A stretch of 64,000 nt of DNA from Lachnospiraceae bacterium NC2004 (GTDB lineage: Bacteria > Bacillota > Clostridia > Lachnospirales > Lachnospiraceae): assembly GCA_000621905.1 (NCBI GenBank), contig JHXB01000004.1:126752-190751 (forward strand), written 5' to 3'. The notes under the pieces were generated by a model, which searched no databases, was not told the origin of the DNA, and saw nothing but the letters and a program-made list of their open reading frames with translations. Below are positions 17,756 to 25,491 of this stretch, in pieces. Positions within the stretch are counted from its first letter, which is position 1; each line of letters starts with the position of its first letter. Position numbers and translations under genes: made by a program.

Positions 17756-19180
17756 ATGAGAGAGACAATTGATAACATTTTAGGTAATATAGACGACTTT
17801 GTGTGGGGAGTTCCTTTGATGGTGCTTATCCTTTTAGGAGGATTACTTCTTACAATCAGAGTTAAGTGTTTGCAGGTTCACAAGCTTCCTCTTGCTTTAA
17901 GGTGGATGGTTAAGAATGAGGAAGACGGTGAAGGAGAGGTTACTTCGTTTGGAGCTCTTTGTACTGCACTTTCAGCTACAATCGGTACAGGTAACATCGT
18001 AGGTGTTGCTACCGCGATTGGAACCGGTGGTCCCGGTGCATTGTTCTGGATGGAGGTTGCTGCTTTCTTCGGAATGGCTACCAAGTACTCAGAGGGTCTT
18101 CTCGCTGTTAAGTACAGAGAAGTTGCTGAGGACGGTCACTCGCTCGGCGGACCTTTCTATTATATTGAGAAGGGTATGGGTTCTAAGTTCAAATGGCTTG
18201 CTAAGCTTTTTGCTATCTTTGGAATCTGCGCAGGTCTTCTTGGAATCGGTACATTTACACAGATTAACGGTATTGTTTCTTCAATCCAGAATTTCTTTGA
18301 TCCTGATATGACTCATTCGGTAAATGTATTAGGAATCGGTGATTATTCTATAGTAGTGGTTATTGCTTCGATTATTCTCGCTGTTGTAGTTGCGCTTGTT
18401 TTGATTGGTGGATTAAAGCGTATTGCATCGGTAACACAGGTTGTCGTTCCTTTCATGGCAATTCTTTATTTTGCTGTTACCGTAGCACTTATAGTTGTTA
18501 ATATTGAGGCTATTCCTTCAGCTATTGTTACTATCGTACAGGCTGCATTTTCACCAAAGGCAATAACAGGTGGTATTGTGGGTTCTATGATTGTTGCTAT
18601 GCAGAAGGGTGTTGCAAGAGGTATCTTCTCTAACGAGGCCGGTCTTGGTTCTGCTCCTATTGCAGCAGCTGCCGCTAAGACCAAGGAGCCTGTAAGACAG
18701 GGACTTATCTCTATGACAGGTACATTTATTGATACTATCGTTATCTGTACTATGACAGGTCTTTCAATTGTCATAACAGGTGCTTGGAAGGTTGATGGCT
18801 TAGAGGGTGTGCAGATTACAACTTATGCATTCCAAAATGGTCTTCCATTCCCAGCTAAAGTATCGGCATTTATCCTTATGATATGTCTCGTATTCTTTGC
18901 ATTTACAACAATTTTAGGATGGGATTACTATTCTGAGAGATGTTTAGAGTATGTAGCCGGCGGTAAGAAAAAGTCAGTTCTCGTGTATCGTTGGTTATAC
19001 ATTCTTGCTGTATTTATCGGACCTTACATGACTGTTGCTGAGGTTTGGACTATCGCTGATATCTTTAACGGACTTATGGCAATCCCTAATATGATAGCGC
19101 TGTTCGCACTTTCGGGAGTAGTCGCATATGAGACCAAAGATTTCTTCAAACGACATACAGATTTAAAACATGAGAAATAG
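17756..19180 (+). CDS. Amino acid carrier protein, alanine/glycine:Na+ symporter (AGCS) family
   Basis: 474-aa integral membrane protein with about ten or more hydrophobic segments. The AGCS signature region lies near residues 75-110 (ATIGTGNIVGVATAIGTGGP, FFGMATKYSEGLLAVKYR). A second conserved region is RGIFSNEAGLGSAPIAAAAA. It imports small neutral amino acids (Ala, Gly) with Na+. AAGGAGATATC precedes the ATG. It is co-transcribed with lysA, so the substrate could be relevant to lysine, diaminopimelate or alanine pools; this is inferred from position only. Confidence 0.9.
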   Translation: MRETIDNILGNIDDFVWGVPLMVLILLGGLLLTIRVKCLQVHKLPLALRWMVKNEEDGEGEVTSFGALCTALSATIGTGNIVGVATAIGTGGPGALFWMEVAAFFGMATKYSEGLLAVKYREVAEDGHSLGGPFYYIEKGMGSKFKWLAKLFAIFGICAGLLGIGTFTQINGIVSSIQNFFDPDMTHSVNVLGIGDYSIVVVIASIILAVVVALVLIGGLKRIASVTQVVVPFMAILYFAVTVALIVVNIEAIPSAIVTIVQAAFSPKAITGGIVGSMIVAMQKGVARGIFSNEAGLGSAPIAAAAAKTKEPVRQGLISMTGTFIDTIVICTMTGLSIVITGAWKVDGLEGVQITTYAFQNGLPFPAKVSAFILMICLVFFAFTTILGWDYYSERCLEYVAGGKKKSVLVYRWLYILAVFIGPYMTVAEVWTIADIFNGLMAIPNMIALFALSGVVAYETKDFFKRHTDLKHEK

Positions 19181-19195
19181 AATAATTGATATTTG

Positions 19196-19226
19196 CCACC
19201 GGGATTTAATCCCGGTGGTTTTTTTA
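19196..19226 (+). terminator. Terminator after the AGCS gene
   Basis: A 10-bp stem CCACCGGGAT / ATCCCGGTGG (19196-19205 with 19209-19218) has a 3-nt loop and seven T. Confidence 0.9.
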
Positions 19227-19239
19227 TAGCAAATCTACC

Positions 19240-19268
19240 TTGACGGTTTAATTGAACAACACTATAAT
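19240..19268 (+). promoter_or_regulatory. Promoter of the PAS/GAF sensor gene
   Basis: TTGACG (19240-19245), 17-bp spacer, TATAAT (19263-19268): one of the best sigma-A-type matches in the window. Confidence 0.75.
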
Positions 19269-19320
19269 GAATACAACTAGCGAATTATTAAGAATTATTA
19301 TTTAATTGGGGGCACTGTAT

Positions 19321-21921
19321 ATGAGTTATCAGACACTTGTTTCAAGGTATATATCTTTAACCAAAGAATTTAAGTGCGCTATTGCTATATTCACCGAGGA
19401 CGGTAATCTTATTCATTTGAATGAAGAGGCGATGGATATAATCGGCAGTAGCGTTATTAATTTTGAGTTTAAGCCGGGTAGGTATGTCGGTAACGAAGAT
19501 TTCTTTGAGAACTTAAGAAGATATAAGACGGTTTTTACGCACAAAGCACTTATAAAAGCGGGGACAGAAGTGTTTAAGGTGCGTGGAATGATGCATTTGA
19601 TTACACCTTCTGATCCTGCCAACAATGTTCCGGAGACATATTGTTTTGCATTTGATTTCAGAGAAGGAAGAATATTCGGCAGTGTCACGTTGGAGCGTAT
19701 CGTTGAGAACTCTGGATTTGTGGCTTTTAACTGGTTTATGAAGCCTGATGATGAGGATAACTGGCATGCACAGTATGTCTCTAATACTGTAAGCAGATTT
19801 GGTTACAGCAGAGAAGAGTTCTATAACAAGGACAAGTATTGGAAGGACATAATTTATGAGGGCGATGTCAATCGCTTAAGAGAAGAGTTTATCTATAACT
19901 GGAAGAGTGGAAGATTAGAATATACCAGAGAATACAACCTTGTTATGGGCGACGGACAGGTCATTCCGGTTCATGGATATATTCATATCTTAGTTGATGG
20001 TAACAATAATTTCATCGGTGCCGAGGAATTGATATTTGATTTTGCGATGGAGAGTGAGCGTAATGCCAGTCTTCTCTTCCTTGAAAATGTTATCAATAAG
20101 AGCAGTAATATAGTTTTGGTTTGGGAGTACGATGAGGATGTTGATCAGAGAAAGATCAGATACGTTTCTTCCAATATTGAGAAGTTTGGATTCAGACCTT
20201 CTAAGTTTAAGTCAGGCGAAGTTTCTTTGAGGGATTACATTCACCCTGATGAGAGAGAGCAGGTCGTTAATGTCTTTGTCCAGTATTCCAAGAAAGGTTT
20301 TACTTATCTTTCTCAGGAATTTAGGATTGTTAATCCTAAGGAGAAAGTCTTCCATGTCAAATGTGAGAGCAGCGTAATCATTCTCCCTGATGGCAATAAG
20401 TACATCGAGATGATTCTTACTGACATAACCGATATTAAGATGAAAGAGCAGCATTTGCTTGAATATCAGAAGTCGCTTGAGAAGAAGGTTGACTATATTG
20501 AGTCAAGAGATGCGCTTCTTAGTGATATGTCTGTGGTTGACTTTGTACAGAAGGATGAGTTGCAGACGTTGCAGAGTGCATTTTCTAAGATTACTGAGAG
20601 CTACAATGCGGTTATCGATTTGGACGGAGATCCGATTACATATCCTGACGGACCTGAGACTAATATGGGTGCGTTTTACGATATGTTTGAGAAGAAAGAA
20701 TATAAAGAAAGATATTTTGCTTTGTCTAAGGCAGTAAGAAAGAATCGCGTGCCTATGAAGATTGATCTTGCAACCGGGAAGGTAAGTGAACTCATATCAC
20801 TTAATGACCCTAATCTCACAGAGGTGAGAGAGGTTATGCCTGATGATGAGGTTGAAGAGACAGAGGCTAAACCTGTCACGCTTATAGGTTATCCGCTGTT
20901 TGTAGAGGACAAACACCTTGCGACCTGGGTTACATGTCTGTTTTCGGATGCTGAAGAGGACAGGATGGCTTACTATGTTCCTTCACTTTGGAATATATGT
21001 AAGGCTATGGCGAAGTATGTGTACTCCAGCACTATTATGGAGAGAGAATCTGAAAGATCCAAGTTGTCTGAGATTAAAGCTAGAGAACTTCTTGACAGGA
21101 ATAGTACATTTAGAGATATCTTGAGAAGGTGTAACGAGACCAACGATGAGGATGCTTTAGAGTACGTTCTTCATAAGGTTGGAGAGTATCTCAAGCTTAG
21201 TAAGATTGATATTATGCTCTATAGTAGCGAGACCGGGGAGCGTACCAGTTGGTATGAGTGGAAGGCCTATGGTATCAAGAGCAGTGAGCCTGATTTCTTC
21301 CTTTCGGATACTTATTTTGAAGGGCAGAAGGAAGCATTTGCCAAAGATGGAATGGTTGTGTTTAATGGAAGTTCCATTCCTATCAGATACAGAAGAGCTC
21401 TTGCTAAAGAACATGTAAGAGCTATGGTTGCGATGCCTATTTATACTTTGACGATGGATCAGCAGTACATCATATTCCAGGAGTTTGAGTATGACAGGGA
21501 TTGGACTGATGAAGAGATATCATTTATGCAGACTACAGCGTCTATCTTGCAGGGCTTTATTCAGAGAATGAGAAGTAATGTGGATGCTCACGATGTTGCA
21601 GAGTTTCACTTTGATTTCTTAAATCTTTCAAGAGAGTATATATATATCAAGAATCTTGACACAGGTAAGATTATATATGTCAATCCTCGCTTGGAGAAGA
21701 TACTCGGTAATGTTGTCGGTAAGACCGAGATTGAAGTGTTTAGACACTCCGGAATGCATCATACAGATCCGATAGAGTCTATTGAAGGTGCAAGAGAGAG
21801 CAAGAATTGTATGATGTATCACAAGCTTTTTAACAGAGCTATGCGAGTGAGAGAGCTTGATTATACCAAGCAGGGCGGACAGAGACTTAGGATATTTATT
21901 ATCAGTGAAGAAGATAAATAA
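19321..21921 (+). CDS. Multi-sensor protein: PAS-PAS-PAS-PocR-like-GAF-PAS, no output domain
   Basis: 866 aa, cytoplasmic (no signal peptide or membrane segment). ATG 19321 follows GGGGG at 8 nt; an upstream in-frame TTG at 19306 is less likely. Domains by eye: PAS about 15-125; PAS about 130-245 (YVSNTVSRFGYSREEF); PAS about 255-375 (YVSSNIEKFGFRPSKF, ending EMILTDITDIKMKEQ); PocR-like sensory domain about 405-570 (SAFSKITESYNAVIDLDGDP); GAF about 605-755; PAS about 765-866 (YIYIKNLDTGKIIYVNPRLE). No GGDEF, EAL, kinase, HTH or methyl-accepting segment can be seen. It could be a partner-binding sensor or a protein that lost its output module. It lies directly upstream of the mreB-flagellar block. 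Confidence 0.75.
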   Translation: MSYQTLVSRYISLTKEFKCAIAIFTEDGNLIHLNEEAMDIIGSSVINFEFKPGRYVGNEDFFENLRRYKTVFTHKALIKAGTEVFKVRGMMHLITPSDPANNVPETYCFAFDFREGRIFGSVTLERIVENSGFVAFNWFMKPDDEDNWHAQYVSNTVSRFGYSREEFYNKDKYWKDIIYEGDVNRLREEFIYNWKSGRLEYTREYNLVMGDGQVIPVHGYIHILVDGNNNFIGAEELIFDFAMESERNASLLFLENVINKSSNIVLVWEYDEDVDQRKIRYVSSNIEKFGFRPSKFKSGEVSLRDYIHPDEREQVVNVFVQYSKKGFTYLSQEFRIVNPKEKVFHVKCESSVIILPDGNKYIEMILTDITDIKMKEQHLLEYQKSLEKKVDYIESRDALLSDMSVVDFVQKDELQTLQSAFSKITESYNAVIDLDGDPITYPDGPETNMGAFYDMFEKKEYKERYFALSKAVRKNRVPMKIDLATGKVSELISLNDPNLTEVREVMPDDEVEETEAKPVTLIGYPLFVEDKHLATWVTCLFSDAEEDRMAYYVPSLWNICKAMAKYVYSSTIMERESERSKLSEIKARELLDRNSTFRDILRRCNETNDEDALEYVLHKVGEYLKLSKIDIMLYSSETGERTSWYEWKAYGIKSSEPDFFLSDTYFEGQKEAFAKDGMVVFNGSSIPIRYRRALAKEHVRAMVAMPIYTLTMDQQYIIFQEFEYDRDWTDEEISFMQTTASILQGFIQRMRSNVDAHDVAEFHFDFLNLSREYIYIKNLDTGKIIYVNPRLEKILGNVVGKTEIEVFRHSGMHHTDPIESIEGARESKNCMMYHKLFNRAMRVRELDYTKQGGQRLRIFIISEEDK

Positions 21922-21926
21922 CCAAT

Positions 21927-21954
21927 TAAAGTATTTCAAATAACATGCCGATAT
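21927..21954 (+). promoter_or_regulatory. Sigma-28-like promoter upstream of mreB/mbl
   Basis: TAAA (21927-21930), 16 bp, GCCGATAT (21947-21954). The -10 matches the flagellar sigma-D/28 consensus exactly in its GCCGATA core and equals the one before flaG. It would drive mreB-flgF-flgG-flgJ. Confidence 0.55.
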
Positions 21955-21973
21955 ATTAATTGATAGATTGTTG

Positions 21974-22107
21974 TTGTGAAAGATTGTCTATTTATAGTAT
22001 AATATGCCGCGGTTTTTAGGTAAAATGATGTTTTTTTGCATTACCCCTAAAAAGTATTTGAAATATTTTGGTTTTGAATTATAATAGTTAGCGTAGCTTT
22101 ATATAAT
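21974..22107 (+). promoter_or_regulatory. Complex mreB leader with two or three sigma-A-type promoters and a hairpin
   Basis: TTGTGA-18-TATAAT (21974-22003), TTGAAA-16-TATAAT (22058-22085) and a further TATAAT at 22102-22107. Between the first two lies an AT-rich imperfect hairpin (TTTTTAGG 22013-22020 with CCTAAAAA 22046-22053). AAAGTATTTsAAATA occurs twice (21928-21942 and 22051-22065), one copy before each promoter region. Confidence 0.45.
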
Positions 22108-22192
22108 GTACTTATTATGTGAGTACTATGCTATTATAGCTTATAACTTGTTGAATATTAGCAACCATTTATTATGGTGAAAGGGGATAACA

Positions 22193-23185
22193 ATGGCAAG
22201 CACAGATATTGGAATTGATTTAGGAACCGCGAGTGTTTTGGTTTACGTTAAGGGCAAAGGTGTTGTTCTTAAGGAGCCAAGCGTAGTTGCATTTGATAAG
22301 GATACTAATAGAATCAAGGCAATCGGCGAGGAAGCAAGATTGATGCTTGGTCGTACACCTGGTAATATCGTAGCGGTTAGACCGCTTCGTCAGGGTGTAA
22401 TATCCGATTATACTGTAACAGAGAAGATGATCAAGTATTTCTTACAGAAGGCAGTCGGCAAGACTTTCAGAAAGCCTAGAATCTCAGTATGTGTACCTAG
22501 TGGCGCTACTGAGGTCGAGAAGAACGCAGTTCAGGGAGCTACCATCAACGCAGGTGCTCGTGATGTATATATCATTGAGGAGCCTATAGCAGCAGCTATC
22601 GGTGCAGGTATTGATATTGCGAGACCATGTGGTAATCTTATCGTAGATATCGGTGGTGGTACAGCAGATATCGCTGTTATTTCTCTCGGTGGTACTGTTG
22701 TTTCTACTTCTATTAAGACTGCAGGTGACGATTTCGATGAAGCTATCGTCAGATATATGCGTAAGAAGCACAACCTTCTTATCGGTGAGCGTACCGCTGA
22801 GGATATCAAGATTCAGATTGGTACAGCATATCCAAGAGCAGAGGAAGTATCTATAGATGTCAGAGGTCGTAACTTAGTTACCGGTCTTCCTAAGACTATT
22901 ACAGTTACTTCAGATGAGACTATGGAAGCATTGCACGATCAGACATCATTGATTGTAGATGCAGTACATAGCGTATTAGAGAAGACACCACCTGAACTTG
23001 CAGCAGATATTGCAGACAGGGGTATTGTTCTTACCGGTGGTGGAGCTTTGCTTCACGGTCTCGAGGAATTGCTTGCTGAGAAGACAGGAATCAACACAAT
23101 GACTGCTGAGGATCCGCTTACGGCAGTGGCAATCGGAACCGGTAAATACGTTGAATTCCTTAGCGGGAAGAGAGACGAAGATTAA
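22193..23185 (+). CDS. mreB: Rod shape-determining actin homologue MreB/Mbl
   Basis: Bacterial actin that organises elongation peptidoglycan synthesis under the membrane. Actin-fold motifs are present: IGIDLGTASVLVYV (phosphate 1), IVDIGGGTADIAV (phosphate 2), GIVLTGGGALLHGL (adenosine) and VCVPSGATEVEK. 330 aa is standard. The ribosome site is AAAGGGG. The order mreB-flgF-flgG mirrors mbl-flhO-flhP of Bacillus subtilis, so this copy is probably the Mbl orthologue and not the one in mreBCD. Its 271-nt leader carries several promoter candidates, including a flagellar-type one. Confidence 0.93.
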   Translation: MASTDIGIDLGTASVLVYVKGKGVVLKEPSVVAFDKDTNRIKAIGEEARLMLGRTPGNIVAVRPLRQGVISDYTVTEKMIKYFLQKAVGKTFRKPRISVCVPSGATEVEKNAVQGATINAGARDVYIIEEPIAAAIGAGIDIARPCGNLIVDIGGGTADIAVISLGGTVVSTSIKTAGDDFDEAIVRYMRKKHNLLIGERTAEDIKIQIGTAYPRAEEVSIDVRGRNLVTGLPKTITVTSDETMEALHDQTSLIVDAVHSVLEKTPPELAADIADRGIVLTGGGALLHGLEELLAEKTGINTMTAEDPLTAVAIGTGKYVEFLSGKRDED

Positions 23186-23262
23186 TTAGATAGTAATGCA
23201 TAATAATTCTTAAACTCGGATCCATAAGGGTTATCAGGCATGCCTATCGGTAAGGAGTACGA

Positions 23263-24039
23263 ATGCTAAGAGGTCTTTACACAGCCTACACCGGCATGAA
23301 GAACGAAGAGAGACGTATGGATGTCATAGCCAACAACATGGCTAACGCCAATACCAACGGCTACAAGGCAGAAGGTACATCATCTCGCGCGTTCTCTAAG
23401 GTGTTTGGCATCAAGATTAATGACGATTCTGAAGCATATTTGCAGAGGAGCATCGGCAAGATGAGCTTGGGTGTCAAGATCGGCGAGTCCTACAGAGACT
23501 GGTCAAGCGGCAGTTTTCGCGTAACAGATAACACATACGATTTCGCGATTGCCGGTAACGGATTCTTTACAATTAGCATGACAGACAGGAGTGGCGTAGA
23601 GCACATCAGATATACAAGAGATGGCGCTTTTACCATAACCTCGGAAGGATACCTGGTAACCAAGGATGGAGACTTTGTGCTGGATGATAAGGGAGGAAAG
23701 ATTCAACTTCCTACCAATCAGGGAAATCCGTCTGTTGATGGTGATGGTAACATCAGTTTCAACAATCAGACTATCGCTAAGTTAGGTATGGTCGATTTTG
23801 CAGATTATGACTACCTTGAGCAATATGGCGAGAATCAATTTGATGCTGTCAATGGAGCGACTATTATTCCATTTACGGGATCTGTTGAACAGGGAGTAAT
23901 CGAGACCAGTAATGTTAACATAGTTGACGAGATGGTCAATCTGATTGCAGTTACCAGACAGTATGAGTCTAATCAGAAGATGATTCAGACTGTAGACAGC
24001 ATTATGGATAAGGCAGTTAACACTATTGGTAAGGTGTAG
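23263..24039 (+). CDS. flgF: Flagellar basal-body rod protein FlgF (FlhO-like)
   Basis: 258-aa member of the flagellar rod/hook family. It has the N-terminal signature LYTAYTGMKNEERRMDVIAN with NMANANTNGYKAEG, a central FlgE/F/G-like beta domain (FAIAGNGFFTIS) and a C-terminal D0 helix (SNVNIVDEMVNLIAVTRQYE). It forms part of the distal or proximal rod. It follows mreB by 77 nt and precedes flgG by 34 nt. Bacillus names for the pair are FlhO and FlhP; the F/G assignment by order is inferred. Confidence 0.88.
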   Translation: MLRGLYTAYTGMKNEERRMDVIANNMANANTNGYKAEGTSSRAFSKVFGIKINDDSEAYLQRSIGKMSLGVKIGESYRDWSSGSFRVTDNTYDFAIAGNGFFTISMTDRSGVEHIRYTRDGAFTITSEGYLVTKDGDFVLDDKGGKIQLPTNQGNPSVDGDGNISFNNQTIAKLGMVDFADYDYLEQYGENQFDAVNGATIIPFTGSVEQGVIETSNVNIVDEMVNLIAVTRQYESNQKMIQTVDSIMDKAVNTIGKV

Positions 24040-24073
24040 CCTTTGATATAATACGGAGACGAGGTGAATTACT

Positions 24074-24913
24074 ATGATGAGAGCATTATGGACTGCTGCT
24101 AGTGGTATGACTAGTGAGCAGAGCAACGTAGATACAATTTCTAACAACCTTGCCAATATCAATACGGCGGGATATAAGACCGAGAAGGCTGAATTCAAGT
24201 CTCTTCTCTATCAGAATCTCCAGAGCCGTTCCACCAACTCGGATGGAACCAAGAAACCTGTTGCAGCACAGGTCGGCTTAGGTACGAGATTAGCTTCTGT
24301 AACAAGTAAGTTTTCACAGGGAATCCTTCAGGAGACCGGCAATTTTATGGATTGGGGTCTTGAGGGAGACGGATTCTACAAGATTAAATCAGGAAATGAC
24401 ATTTTATATACAAGAAATGCAAGCTTTAGTCTTTCTATTGTGAGCGACGATAAGGTTATGGTTACTAATAGTAACGGATGGCCTGTTCTTGACGTTGACA
24501 ACAATCCTATCGTTATTAACACTCACGATGAAGAGGGTAATCTTAAATACAATACAGCCAATCTTAGTCTTAAGATTGACGGTAAGCTTTATTGTACCAA
24601 TGAAGCTACAGGAGAGGAAGAATACTTAGGTATTCAGGTAGGTCTTGTACAGTTTGCCAATCCGGCAGGTTTAGAGAAGACAGGAAGCAGTCTTTTTAAG
24701 GCTACCGAGAATTCAGGACAGCCTATGGAGGAGACAACTAACCCTGCGATTAAGAACAGTACATTTAGACAGAATTACTTAGAGGCATCTAATGTTAATG
24801 CGGCAGATGAGATGGTTAACTTGATTGTTGCCCAGCGTGCTTATGAGCTTAACTCTAAGGCAATTCAGGCTGCAGATACAATGATGGACGAGGCTAACAA
24901 CCTTAGAAGATAG
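24074..24913 (+). CDS. flgG: Flagellar basal-body rod protein FlgG (FlhP-like)
   Basis: 279 aa. N-terminal ALWTAASGMTSEQSNVDTIS with NNLANINTAGYKTEK, central WGLEGDGFYKI, and the C-terminal D0 helix SNVNAADEMVNLIVAQRAYE with ADTMMDEANNLRR are typical of the distal rod protein. It is exported through the flagellar type III apparatus, so no signal peptide is expected or seen. GAGGTGA precedes ATG 24074. Same transcript as flgF and the FlgJ-like gene. Confidence 0.92.
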   Translation: MMRALWTAASGMTSEQSNVDTISNNLANINTAGYKTEKAEFKSLLYQNLQSRSTNSDGTKKPVAAQVGLGTRLASVTSKFSQGILQETGNFMDWGLEGDGFYKIKSGNDILYTRNASFSLSIVSDDKVMVTNSNGWPVLDVDNNPIVINTHDEEGNLKYNTANLSLKIDGKLYCTNEATGEEEYLGIQVGLVQFANPAGLEKTGSSLFKATENSGQPMEETTNPAIKNSTFRQNYLEASNVNAADEMVNLIVAQRAYELNSKAIQAADTMMDEANNLRR

Positions 24914-24938
24914 TGAGCTTGATTAAGGAGGGATTGAT

Positions 24939-25430
24939 ATGGATATGTCTATCGATAAGACATCGTTATATAGTCAATATTCAGCTGTCACCAACAATAA
25001 TAGCTCAGCTCTTGATGCTGCAAAGAGTATCAATGCCAAGGATTCAACAGATGAGGAGTTGCTTGATGCATGTAAGCAGTTTGAGCAATACTTTATAAGA
25101 CAGGTCATGAAGGAGATGAAGAACACCATCCCTAAGGACTCACTTATAGGCGACAATGAATATATGAATATGTTTGAAGATCAGATGCTTGACGCTATGG
25201 CGGAGACTATATCTGACAATGCCAAGTTAGGCTTGGCTGAGCAGATGTATGATAACTTAAGACTTCAGTACAATACATCTAATATCAGAAGAGTTGATGA
25301 TGCTGCGACTACGGCGGAGGCTTTGTCAGCTACTGCTGAAGCTAAGGCTTCTTCTGCTGCAGTTGAGGCTGAGGAAGAGGAGACTAAGGTTCAGGCGATA
25401 TCTGAGATTACCAATTCAGTTGACATTTGA
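24939..25430 (+). CDS. Rod-binding protein, FlgJ N-terminal domain type
   Basis: 163 aa. The core (about 40-115: DEELLDACKQFEQYFIRQVM, MKNTIPKDS, MFEDQMLDAMAETIS) matches the rod-binding domain of FlgJ, which caps the growing rod. No muramidase domain is attached, as is usual outside Proteobacteria. The C-terminal 50 residues are Ala/Glu-rich and probably disordered. AAGGAGGG precedes ATG 24939. Position after flgF-flgG supports the role. Confidence 0.85.
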   Translation: MDMSIDKTSLYSQYSAVTNNNSSALDAAKSINAKDSTDEELLDACKQFEQYFIRQVMKEMKNTIPKDSLIGDNEYMNMFEDQMLDAMAETISDNAKLGLAEQMYDNLRLQYNTSNIRRVDDAATTAEALSATAEAKASSAAVEAEEEETKVQAISEITNSVDI

Positions 25431-25446
25431 TTACATTTTCTATAAA

Positions 25447-25476
25447 ACGGGGAAGGATTCCTTCCCCGTCTTTTGT
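25447..25476 (+). terminator. Terminator after the FlgJ-like gene
   Basis: ACGGGGAAGG / CCTTCCCCGT (25447-25456 with 25460-25469), loop ATT, then CTTTTGTTTT. The recD2 ribosome site follows directly. Confidence 0.85.
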
Positions 25477-25491
25477 TTTGGAGGATTATAG

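Noticed and set aside
22004-22192. mreB leader considered as a riboswitch or T-box
   Set aside because: There is no T-box sequence (TGGNACC-type) and no clear multi-stem core; the AT-rich repeats fit promoters and operators better.
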